This document shows positions 1 to 5,554 of a stretch of DNA of 5,554 bases, one piece after another. The notes beneath the pieces are model-generated. The model had not been told where the DNA came from. It ran no database searches and worked only from the letters and a program-made list of their open reading frames with translations. The DNA lies in the NCBI GenBank assembly GCA_964470285.1, contig CAYYBZ010000158.1:1-5554 (forward strand). The letters run 5' to 3'. Positions within the stretch are counted from its first letter, which is position 1, and every line of letters starts with the position of its first letter. Both the position numbers and the translations under genes were made by a program. Source of the stretch: CAYYBZ01 sp964470285 [NCBI: uncultured Oligoflexia bacterium]. Lineage in GTDB: Bacteria; Bdellovibrionota_G; CAYYBZ01.

Positions 1-559
1 CATCGCCTGAAAGTATGCAAAAATTATCCGGACATCTTTTCCTTATCTCGGTTATCTGTGCAAGATCACCGGAGGCTTCTTTTACACCAACTACCTGTTT
101 TATGGTTGATAATCTTTCCATTGTCTCAGGTAAAATGTTGCATCCGGTTCTTCCGGGAACATTATATACAATCTGGGGTAAATCGACTTTTTCAGCAATG
201 GCCCTGTAATGCTCGAAAAGTCCCTGTTGAGTGGGTTTATTATAAAAAGGAGTAACAATTAATGCGGCGTCAGCCCCGCAGTCTTTTACGGTTTTAGCAT
301 TGCTTATAGCCTTAGAGGTTGAATTTGAACCGGCACCGGCTATTACTTTGCACTTCCCTTCGGCCTTCTCAACTGTAAATTTAATAACTTTTTCATATTC
401 CCCGTCCGTAAGAGTAGGAGTTTCTGCAGTGGTTCCGCATGGCACAAGGCCTGAAACATTGCCTGCGATATTAAATTCTATCAGCTTTTCAAAAGCCTTG
501 AAATCAATACTTGAGTTATTAAAAGGGGTAACAAGCGCCGTATAGACACCCTCAAACAT
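1..559 (-). CDS. dapA: 4-hydroxy-tetrahydrodipicolinate synthase DapA, partial (C-terminus beyond the window)
   Basis: DapA condenses pyruvate with aspartate-semialdehyde in the cytoplasm, the first committed step to diaminopimelate and lysine. I translated 186 codons on the minus strand from the ATG at 557-559; the frame stays open to the window edge, so roughly the last third of a usual ~290-residue protein is missing. The TIM-barrel signatures are all present: VTPF at 10-13, the GTTAE substrate loop at 42-46 (Thr43 and Thr44), YNVPGRTG at 132-139 with the catalytic Tyr132 and substrate-binding Arg137, and the Schiff-base Lys160 in GVKEASGD. The start is fixed by a strong AAGGAGG ribosome binding site just upstream. 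The gene begins 23 bases after the dapF stop on the same strand, so the two are almost certainly co-transcribed, dapF first. One small oddity is Ala45 where most members have Gly (GTTGE). Other pyruvate aldolases share this fold, but the motif set and the dapF partner make DapA by far the best reading. Confidence 0.95.
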   Translation of the reverse strand, partial: MFEGVYTALVTPFNNSSIDFKAFEKLIEFNIAGNVSGLVPCGTTAETPTLTDGEYEKVIKFTVEKAEGKCKVIAGAGSNSTSKAISNAKTVKDCGADAALIVTPFYNKPTQQGLFEHYRAIAEKVDLPQIVYNVPGRTGCNILPETMERLSTIKQVVGVKEASGDLAQITEIRKRCPDNFCILSGD

Positions 560-563
560 AAAA

Positions 564-570
564 CCTCCTT
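564..570 (-). promoter_or_regulatory. Strong ribosome binding site of dapA
   Basis: Read on the minus strand, AAGGAGG lies four bases before the dapA ATG, inside the 23-base dapF-dapA gap. It is a full Shine-Dalgarno match and decides the dapA start. The absence of room for a separate promoter supports one dapF-dapA transcript. Confidence 0.85.
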
Positions 571-582
571 GAAAAAACAACT

Positions 583-1434
583 TTACATAACAATGTTTTC
601 ATTAAAATAACCTTCAAAAACCTTTGTGGCAGGACCCCTTAAAAAAGCACTTTCTTTTCCGTCCCATCTTACCTTTAATTCTCCTCCGGGCATATGAACC
701 TTTACATAATTCTTAACTAGCTTCTGTTTCCGACAAGCAACAGCAGCCGCAGTAGCCCCTGTTCCGCAGGCCAGAGTCTGCCCAGCTCCCCTTTCCCAAA
801 CCCGTACTGAAATATTTTCTGAATCCATAACATTAACAATTTCAACATTTGTTCCTTTTGGGAAAAAGCTGTCTCTTTCAATATCGGGACCTATTTCGCC
901 TATTTTCTTAAGCTGATTCTCATCGCCTATTATCACGCAGTGGGGGTTACCAAGAGAAAGACAAGTAACTGTATATTTCAGACCTTCAACAATTAAACTG
1001 TATTCAATTTCCTGATTTAAACTTTTAACGGGAATTTTTTTTGGATCAAATTCCGGTTTTCCCATATCTACTTCTATATCGTTAAGAGAATGAACGGTTG
1101 CTACTTTCAAACCGCCAAGAGTATCTATAAATATCCGGTCTTCTTTTAAACTGTCTTTTTCCTTGATGAAACTTGCAACGCATCTTAAACCGTTACCGCA
1201 CATTTCGGCTTCCGACCCGTCCTGATTGAAAACCCTCATGAAAGCCTTTGCACTTTTTGATTTTTCAAGGATTAAAAGCTGATCACATCCTATCCCCGTG
1301 CTTCTTTCACAGATTTTTTTTGCACTTTTCTTATAATCGAAAGACTCTCCGTCTCTTTCGTCTATTATTACAAAATCATTTCCAAGCCCGTGCATCTTGG
1401 TAAATTCGAAATTTTTAGCTGATTTATTTCTCAT
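583..1434 (-). CDS. dapF: Diaminopimelate epimerase DapF
   Basis: DapF is the cofactor-independent cytoplasmic epimerase that converts LL- to meso-diaminopimelate, used for lysine and for peptidoglycan cross-linking. With the start at 1432-1434 the protein has 283 residues, the usual family length. It shows the N-terminal MHGLGNDF signature at 14-21 and both halves of the two-cysteine active site: Cys79 in MCGNGLRC and Cys223 in ACGTGATAAA. The substrate contacts Asn70, the GNPH loop, and Glu214-Arg215 in WERGAGQT are also visible. The frame stays open to an upstream ATG at 1524, which would add 30 residues. I prefer the inner start because the family begins close to the F-x-K-M-H-G motif and the outer ATG has no ribosome binding site. 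The inner one has only a distant AAGG about 12 bases upstream, so the start is less certain than the function. dapA follows after 23 bases, and rel is divergent. Confidence 0.95.
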   Translation of the reverse strand: MRNKSAKNFEFTKMHGLGNDFVIIDERDGESFDYKKSAKKICERSTGIGCDQLLILEKSKSAKAFMRVFNQDGSEAEMCGNGLRCVASFIKEKDSLKEDRIFIDTLGGLKVATVHSLNDIEVDMGKPEFDPKKIPVKSLNQEIEYSLIVEGLKYTVTCLSLGNPHCVIIGDENQLKKIGEIGPDIERDSFFPKGTNVEIVNVMDSENISVRVWERGAGQTLACGTGATAAAVACRKQKLVKNYVKVHMPGGELKVRWDGKESAFLRGPATKVFEGYFNENIVM

Positions 1435-1556
1435 AATTTTATTAAACCTTTCTTTAAAGGAATCATTAATACTAAACAAAATTTGCTTAAGAATCGAGCA
1501 TGAAAAGTAACTTTTTGTAATCATTAGATTATTTTAATTAAAAACTTTGTAAGTGT

Positions 1557-1585
1557 TTGATATTCACCCATAATTCAAGTATGAT
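1557..1585 (+). promoter_or_regulatory. Sigma-70-type promoter of rel
   Basis: TTGATA (1557-1562) and TATGAT (1580-1585) are separated by exactly 17 bases; each hexamer matches the TTGACA/TATAAT consensus at five of six positions. Transcription would start near 1592-1594, giving a leader of only about 20 bases before the rel ATG at 1615. The placement directly upstream of rel in a divergent intergenic region supports the call. I saw no equally good promoter on the minus strand for dapF. Confidence 0.65.
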
Positions 1586-1614
1586 GTACTCTCATAACCA
1601 CGTTCCTAAAGACT

Positions 1615-3774
1615 ATGACTGAAATCAAAGACGTAATAAAAAGCGCTTTAAAATATCTTCCCAGTGACGATACACCTGTAATTCAAAAAAGTTTCGATTT
1701 TGCTCAAAAGGCCCATTCAGGTCAGAAAAGAAAATCCGGGGAACCTTTTATGCAGCACCCGGTTGAAGTGGCCTATGTCGTAACCCAACTTAAAATGGAC
1801 GCTCCATGCATATGCGCGGCTTTGCTTCATGACATAGTGGAAGATACCGAGTCTACTCAAAAGTCGATTGAAGATGCTTTCGGTGAAGAAATTTCCTTCA
1901 TGGTTGATTCTCTTACAAAGTTAAGCAAAATTTCTTTTATCAGCAAACATGACCGACAGGCCGAAAATTTCAGAAGAATGCTCTTTGCAATGAGCAAAGA
2001 CATCCGGGTTATGCTGATTAAACTTGCCGACAGGCTTCATAACATGAGAACCCTTAAACATCTCGACGAAATAAAACAAAGGGAGATAGCCCAGGAGACC
2101 TTGGATGTTTACGCCCCTTTAGCTTCACGTCTTGGAATAAGCTGGCTAAAAATAGAGCTTGAAGATTTATGCCTTCTATATCTTAAACCTCCCATTTATT
2201 ACACCTTAACGGATAAGCTTGATTCGACAAAAAAGGAAAGACAAAGATACATAAAAAATACTATTGAGCGAATAAAAGAAATTCTTATTGGTAGAGGGAT
2301 TGAAGCCGAAGTAAACGGGAGGCACAAACATTTATACAGCATCTATAAAAAAATGGATTACCGTAAACTCGACTTTGAACAGATAAACGATATTCTGGCT
2401 TTCAGGGTTTTAGTAGAAACCGTTCCGGACTGTTACGGAGCCCTTGGAATAATACATTCCCTTTGGAAACCCGTTCCCGGAAGATTTAAAGATTATATAG
2501 CCATTCCAAAACCTAATCTATATCAGAGCCTTCACACAACAGTCATTGGTTCGGAAGGCGAACGTCTTGAAATACAGATTCGAACCAGCCAAATGCACAA
2601 TGTAGCAGAAGAAGGAATAGCCGCTCACTGGGTTTATAAATCGGGGCAGAAGTTTAACATAAAAGACATTGAGCGATTTACATGGTTAAAGCAGATTATA
2701 GACTGGCAGCAGGATTTCACTGATTCAACGCAGTTTTATGAGGCCTTAAAACTTGATCTTTTCGCTGAAGAGGTTTTTGTTTTCACTCCCCGGGGAGAAG
2801 TCAAAGAATTTCCAAGAGGTGCAACTCCGATTGATTTCGCCTACAGAATTCATACTGAGGTAGGCCATCACTGTGCAGGGGCAAAGGTCAACGGAAAGAT
2901 TGTTCCTTTAAAATATAAAATGCAAAACGGAGACATGATCGAAATAATAACCTCGGAGAATCAAAAACCTTCAAAAGACTGGCTGAAAATAGCAATTACA
3001 TCCAATGCCAAATCAAAAATCCGATCGGTTATAAAAGGCGAACAGAGAGAAATGGCCAAAAAGATAGGTCAGGAGATTTTAGAAAAGGATTTAAGAAAAC
3101 AGGGAATGAGTTATTCGAAGATTTTAAGGGACGGAACACTTAAAAATATTGCCCTAAAGCTGGACTACAGCGGTATTGAAGAAATGTTACATTCCATCGG
3201 ATACGGCAAGGATTCTTCACAGGCTATAATTAAGGAACTTATTCCCGACGAAGATAAAAAGTCCGTTCAGGAAACCAAAGAGGAATCATTCTTCTCAAAC
3301 ATTATCGGGAAAATCGCAGGTAAGCATAAACAGGCTATAAAAGTCGGAGGAGTTGAAGATGTTTTGATAAGATTCGGGAAATGCTGTAATCCCCTTCCCG
3401 GAGATTCAATAATCGGTTTTGTTACAAGGGGCCGCGGAATAACCGTACACAGAACAAACTGTTATAAGGTTTTGGAAATCGATCCGGAAAGAAAAGTGGA
3501 TGTTCAATGGGATACCAAACCGGGTCAGCATACCAGATATACAAGAATCAGGGTAATAAGCGACGATAATCCGGGAATTTTAGCCGATATTTCAAAGGCA
3601 ATTGCGCAATCGGGTGCAAATATTTCAAACGCCAGCATATCTACAACAAAGGATAAAAAGGCAAATCTGCTTTTTGAAGTAGCTCTTGAAAGCTCTACAC
3701 AGCTTTACAACATGATAAAAAATATCGAGAAAATCAAGGGAATCATTTCTGTTGAACGCTCAAAAGCAGCCTAA
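1615..3774 (+). CDS. rel: Bifunctional (p)ppGpp synthetase/hydrolase, Rel/SpoT family
   Basis: This long RSH protein makes (p)ppGpp from ATP and GTP/GDP and also degrades it, setting the stringent response to starvation. Its 719 residues match the family length and carry the full domain order. The N-terminal HD hydrolase keeps its metal ligands and catalytic residues (His48, His72-Asp73, Glu76-Asp77, Asp139, Asn143). The synthetase domain (about 225-345) keeps Asp259 and Glu319 and has RFKD at 290-293, the basic motif typical of bifunctional Rel/SpoT rather than the acidic one of RelA. A TGS domain follows at about 387-448. A Cys-containing region with Cys590-Cys591, His612 and Cys616 resembles the zinc-finger/RIS domain, and a C-terminal ACT domain spans about 643-717. 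Both activities are predicted to be intact. The start agrees with the family N-terminus, but no Shine-Dalgarno sequence precedes it. The gene diverges from dapF and appears to have its own promoter. Confidence 0.97.
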   Translation: MTEIKDVIKSALKYLPSDDTPVIQKSFDFAQKAHSGQKRKSGEPFMQHPVEVAYVVTQLKMDAPCICAALLHDIVEDTESTQKSIEDAFGEEISFMVDSLTKLSKISFISKHDRQAENFRRMLFAMSKDIRVMLIKLADRLHNMRTLKHLDEIKQREIAQETLDVYAPLASRLGISWLKIELEDLCLLYLKPPIYYTLTDKLDSTKKERQRYIKNTIERIKEILIGRGIEAEVNGRHKHLYSIYKKMDYRKLDFEQINDILAFRVLVETVPDCYGALGIIHSLWKPVPGRFKDYIAIPKPNLYQSLHTTVIGSEGERLEIQIRTSQMHNVAEEGIAAHWVYKSGQKFNIKDIERFTWLKQIIDWQQDFTDSTQFYEALKLDLFAEEVFVFTPRGEVKEFPRGATPIDFAYRIHTEVGHHCAGAKVNGKIVPLKYKMQNGDMIEIITSENQKPSKDWLKIAITSNAKSKIRSVIKGEQREMAKKIGQEILEKDLRKQGMSYSKILRDGTLKNIALKLDYSGIEEMLHSIGYGKDSSQAIIKELIPDEDKKSVQETKEESFFSNIIGKIAGKHKQAIKVGGVEDVLIRFGKCCNPLPGDSIIGFVTRGRGITVHRTNCYKVLEIDPERKVDVQWDTKPGQHTRYTRIRVISDDNPGILADISKAIAQSGANISNASISTTKDKKANLLFEVALESSTQLYNMIKNIEKIKGIISVERSKAA

Positions 3775-3838
3775 ACTTCCTAAATCTTAATCAGAATCAT
3801 AATTTTAACTGTAATGTGAATTAAATAAAAACTATAAC

Positions 3839-3867
3839 TTGACGCATTACGTTATACATGATAAAAG
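3839..3867 (+). promoter_or_regulatory. Possible upstream promoter in the rel-glycosyltransferase spacer
   Basis: TTGACG (3839-3844) and TAAAAG (3862-3867) are 17 bases apart, with five and four of six consensus matches. If real, it would give the glycosyltransferase mRNA a leader of about 165 bases, or drive a short RNA. In DNA this A+T-rich such matches arise by chance, so the call is tentative. Confidence 0.3.
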
Positions 3868-3967
3868 CCAACCTGTATTATCTGTAGATCTGTCGAATTG
3901 CTCTTTTCAAAACATCAAATATGTGTTTAATATTACTAACTATTTTAGACATAGCTAACATTACATA

Positions 3968-3997
3968 TTGATTACACACAGCACTTTGTTTTATAAA
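3968..3997 (+). promoter_or_regulatory. Candidate promoter of the glycosyltransferase-selenoprotein unit
   Basis: TTGATT (3968-3973) and TATAAA (3992-3997) are 18 bases apart (17 if the -10 is read as TTATAA from 3991), with four and five of six consensus matches. Transcription would start near 4004, about 33 bases before the ATG at 4037. Position and spacing make it the better of the two candidates in this spacer. Confidence 0.45.
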
Positions 3998-4006
3998 TAA
4001 ATAGGG

Positions 4007-4023
4007 TAAACTACGAAAGTTTA
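4007..4023 (+). repeat. Small inverted repeat just before the glycosyltransferase ribosome binding site
   Basis: TAAACT (4007-4012) and AGTTTA (4018-4023) are perfect inverted copies around a five-base loop. The second arm ends two bases from the AGGAG site at 4025-4029. It would form a weak A+T-rich hairpin at the extreme 5' end of the mRNA, or could be a small operator. It may be chance. Confidence 0.35.
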
Positions 4024-4036
4024 TAGGAGTTAAATT

Positions 4037-5314
4037 ATGCTTTTAGAAATCTCGGTTTTTCTGCTTGCTCTTTTAATGCTTCTTTGGGTTTTTAACGCTC
4101 ACAATGATTTGGTTGACGCCATTAAAAGACCCAGGATTAAAAACCGTTTACCTAACTACCCTTCTGTTTCCGTAATAAGGCCCATTAAAGGAATGGATCA
4201 CGGAGCAAGGGAAAATATTAAAGCCGCTCTTGACAACGGTTATCCGGGAAAAGTAGAAACAATTTTTGTTTTTGATGATAATCAGGAACCCGCTTATCCT
4301 ATAGTCGTAGAAGAAATTGCCAATATACACAGACTAAATTCCAATATGGATGCTAAAATTGTATTTTCCGGAAACCCTCCGAAGGGGAGAACCGGGAAAT
4401 TAAACGCCATGATAGAAGGATTTAAACACGCAAAATTCGATCTTATTGCGTTTGCCGATTCCGATATAAGACCTGATAAAGACATATTAAGAATACTGGC
4501 CGAAACGCTTCTCTCCAATAAAGATGCAGGCAGCGCATTTACCCCTGTTTACGCCTCTGAAGAGATGAAGACATTCGGAGATGTAGGATACTCTCTGATG
4601 CTTAACGGAATGTACAGCCCGGACGTAGAGAAAATAGCTTTGAAAAATTCCAACAGATTCGAGTTTATAATGGGCCAGTACATGCTCTTTAAAAGACAAA
4701 CAATTGATGCAATAGGAGGGCTTGCCGCAGCCGAAGGACAGCTGGTAGACGATATGTATATCGGTAAAAGAGTTTACGATGCAGGCTACGAAAATATCAT
4801 CGCTCCCAAATCCGTTCCGATAATTCAGCAAAACGTAACGCCTAAGGAATTCTGGGATATTTATGTAAAATGGATGACATTCTCAAGAACAGGTCTTGGC
4901 TGGTCGTTTAAAATATCCAATGCCGTAAGGGGAATTACATTTTTCGGAGCACTGGTACTTTCCGTTCTCTCGGCTGCAAACGGATGGTTACTGGCTTCAA
5001 TGGCAACACTTTCCGTTCCCTTCGCCATTTCGTACAGCACAAACAGCCTTCATGAACTTCTAGGAGGAGCACCGATTAAGCTTAGGCATTTATGGGTTTC
5101 ATTTATGCTTTGGCTTTCAGCTCCTTTCGTTTTATTAAGCGTTTTAAGCCGAAGAAAAGTTGTCTGGCGCGGAAGGACATATGAACTCGGAGCGGATTCA
5201 AGACTGGCAAGGCCGATAACCATTCAGCCAGCAACAAGCAACGGTTTTACAGCCGGTGAAATATCACCCACTGCCGCTACCAAATCGCCGGATATAAAAG
5301 ATAAAACTTTATAA
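4037..5314 (+). CDS. Membrane-anchored glycosyltransferase, GT2/GT21 type (ceramide glucosyltransferase / HpnI-like)
   Basis: This is a 425-residue inverting glycosyltransferase with a cytoplasmic GT-A domain, probably adding a sugar from a nucleotide-sugar donor to a lipid at the inner membrane. A hydrophobic N-terminal segment (about 3-19) is followed by the catalytic domain, which opens with VSVIRPIKG (44-52), a pattern typical of the GT21 ceramide glucosyltransferase group. It carries the acidic D1 pair Asp80-Asp81, the DSD motif at 141-143 (D2), Asp238-Asp239 (D3, likely catalytic base) and a KWMTFSR segment (278-284) where the family has its (Q/R)xxRW motif. Two hydrophobic stretches (about 300-333 and 352-370) and a WRGRTY motif (377-382) close the conserved part. 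The last 35 or so residues are a Ser/Thr/Ala/Pro-rich tail. An AGGAG site seven bases before the ATG sets the start. Hopanoid (HpnI) or sphingolipid substrates are possible, but neighbouring lipid genes are absent, so the acceptor is unknown. Confidence 0.85.
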   Translation: MLLEISVFLLALLMLLWVFNAHNDLVDAIKRPRIKNRLPNYPSVSVIRPIKGMDHGARENIKAALDNGYPGKVETIFVFDDNQEPAYPIVVEEIANIHRLNSNMDAKIVFSGNPPKGRTGKLNAMIEGFKHAKFDLIAFADSDIRPDKDILRILAETLLSNKDAGSAFTPVYASEEMKTFGDVGYSLMLNGMYSPDVEKIALKNSNRFEFIMGQYMLFKRQTIDAIGGLAAAEGQLVDDMYIGKRVYDAGYENIIAPKSVPIIQQNVTPKEFWDIYVKWMTFSRTGLGWSFKISNAVRGITFFGALVLSVLSAANGWLLASMATLSVPFAISYSTNSLHELLGGAPIKLRHLWVSFMLWLSAPFVLLSVLSRRKVVWRGRTYELGADSRLARPITIQPATSNGFTAGEISPTAATKSPDIKDKTL

Positions 5315-5315
5315 T

Positions 5316-5321
5316 GGGGAG
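5316..5321 (+). promoter_or_regulatory. Ribosome binding site of the selenoprotein gene
   Basis: GGGGAG lies eight bases before the ATG at 5330, starting two bases after the glycosyltransferase stop codon. It fixes the start of a gene whose reading frame has only ten codons before its internal TGA, and it argues that the frame is truly translated from this ATG. Confidence 0.75.
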
Positions 5322-5329
5322 TTTTTTCT

Positions 5330-5548
5330 ATGAAAATTAAAATTCAGTACTGTGTTCAGTGAAACTACCTGCCAAGAGCGTCCAGTTTGGCCGCTTTAAT
5401 AGAAAAAACCTTTAAAAATGCAAAGGTAGAGATTGAAAAATCTTCGGGCGGAGCTTATGAAATCTTCAAAGACGGTAGACAGATTTTTTCAAAACTGACT
5501 GAAGGAAGATTTCCCGAAGAAGAGGAAGTTATCAATTTACTTAAATAG
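5330..5548 (+). CDS. SelW-like (Rdx family) selenoprotein with in-frame TGA as selenocysteine
   Basis: I translated this from ATG 5330 to TAG 5546-5548 with the single in-frame TGA (5360-5362) read as selenocysteine: 72 residues, a complete small SelW/SelT/SelH-family protein. The start, MKIKIQYCVQUN, gives the family's beta-strand followed by the CxxU redox motif (Cys8, Sec11). A helix (LAALIEKTFKNA) follows, then an SSGGAYEIFKDGRQIFSK strand pair and the typical GRFPEEEEVINLL end. The fold is thioredoxin-like; a thiol/selenol oxidoreductase role is known for the family in outline, but the bacterial client is unknown. The conserved sequence continues in frame after the TGA, which a true stop would not explain. 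It starts 15 bases after the glycosyltransferase stop and is probably co-transcribed with it. Decoding needs SelB, tRNA-Sec and a SECIS hairpin; a candidate hairpin is present. Alternatives are a Cys codon misread as TGA or a recent nonsense mutation. Confidence 0.88.
5360..5362 (+). other. UGA codon predicted to be recoded as selenocysteine
   Basis: This TGA is codon 11 of the small gene and falls where SelW-like proteins carry the second redox residue of CxxC/CxxU. No other gene in the window has an in-frame TGA. The completed stops are TAA (dapF, rel, glycosyltransferase) and TAG (this gene), so genome-wide reassignment of UGA is unlikely and local recoding is the better reading. Confidence 0.85.
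5375..5397 (+). promoter_or_regulatory. Candidate bacterial SECIS hairpin
   Basis: Beginning 12 bases after the TGA, 5375-5380 pairs with 5392-5397 (six pairs, one G-U). A single U/C mismatch (5381/5391) follows, then three more pairs (5382-5384 with 5388-5390) under a GUU loop at 5385-5387. Known bacterial SECIS elements lie within the coding region just after the UGA, with a small apical loop carrying a G at its start about 16-37 bases from the UGA; here the loop G is 22 bases after the codon. SelB would bind this loop. A competing hairpin (5371-5375 with 5387-5391) is possible. I judged pairing by eye, without an energy calculation. Confidence 0.6.
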
Positions 5549-5554
5549 TGCCGG

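Larger units (their letters stand above)
3775..4036. other. A+T-rich non-coding spacer between rel and the glycosyltransferase gene
   Basis: These 262 bases contain no credible gene: the longest ATG-started frames I found are under 20 codons and lack ribosome binding sites. No GC-rich hairpin plus T-run, so no obvious intrinsic terminator, follows rel. The spacer is visibly more A+T-rich than the flanking genes and holds two candidate promoters and a small hairpin, listed separately. Confidence 0.6.

Noticed and set aside
15-545. Three plus-strand open frames of 64-81 codons.
   Set aside because: They lie entirely antisense to dapA, show no family features, and have no ribosome binding sites worth noting.
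1581-1622. A 13-codon ATG-ATG frame whose TGA overlaps the rel start codon, resembling a coupled leader peptide.
   Set aside because: Its start codons lie at or next to the predicted -10 box, upstream of the expected transcript start, and no ribosome binding site precedes it.
3921-3971. A 16-codon hydrophobic frame in the rel-GT spacer.
   Set aside because: No ribosome binding site, very short, and its composition simply follows the A+T-rich background.
4148-4831. Three minus-strand open frames of 60-114 codons.
   Set aside because: They are antisense shadows of the well-supported glycosyltransferase gene and have no recognisable motifs.
5330-5362. A ten-codon peptide ending at the TGA, i.e. 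TGA as a true stop.
   Set aside because: Rdx-family sequence continues in frame for 61 codons after the TGA to a TAG, and the TGA sits exactly at the redox Sec/Cys position.
5330-5548. General reassignment of UGA to an amino acid (for example Gly or Trp codes).
   Set aside because: None of the dapA, dapF, rel or glycosyltransferase frames contains an in-frame TGA, and Trp is encoded by TGG throughout.
1-5554. CRISPR array, tRNA/rRNA gene, insertion sequence or attachment site.
   Set aside because: I saw no spaced direct repeats, cloverleaf-like segment, transposase motif or terminal inverted repeats on either strand.

Overview
This is a 5.55 kb, A+T-rich, gene-dense bacterial window with five genes in three transcription units. 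A partial dapA and a complete dapF (lysine / meso-diaminopimelate synthesis) run on the minus strand. A full-length bifunctional (p)ppGpp synthetase/hydrolase (Rel/SpoT type) diverges from them on the plus strand. After an A+T-rich spacer of 262 bases come a membrane-anchored family 2/21-type glycosyltransferase and, 15 bases further on, a small gene that conventional gene calling would miss because it is interrupted by an in-frame TGA.

The small gene (5330-5548) is the most interesting object here. Read with TGA as selenocysteine, it encodes a complete 72-residue SelW-like (Rdx family) selenoprotein with a Cys-Val-Gln-Sec redox motif. It has a good ribosome binding site, and a hairpin just downstream of the TGA has the shape of a bacterial SECIS element. 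The other genes read through without in-frame TGA and use TGG for Trp, so general reassignment of UGA is unlikely.

Layout: 1-559 dapA (minus, C-terminal part beyond the window edge); 583-1434 dapF (minus, a longer reading to 1524 is possible but less likely); 1435-1614 divergent intergenic region with a near-consensus sigma-70-type promoter for rel; 1615-3774 rel; 3775-4036 non-coding spacer with two candidate promoters and a small hairpin; 4037-5314 glycosyltransferase; 5330-5548 selenoprotein.

The organism is probably a free-living Gram-negative-type bacterium that uses selenocysteine and makes diaminopimelate through DapA and DapF. A dapF-dapA pair next to a bifunctional Rel, together with selenoprotein use, would fit Deltaproteobacteria/Desulfobacterota or related lineages. 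That placement is inference from gene content, not from any marker in the window. The dap genes supply lysine and peptidoglycan precursors, and Rel controls growth in response to amino-acid starvation. The glycosyltransferase probably modifies a membrane lipid. The selenoprotein is probably a small thiol/selenol oxidoreductase of unknown client.
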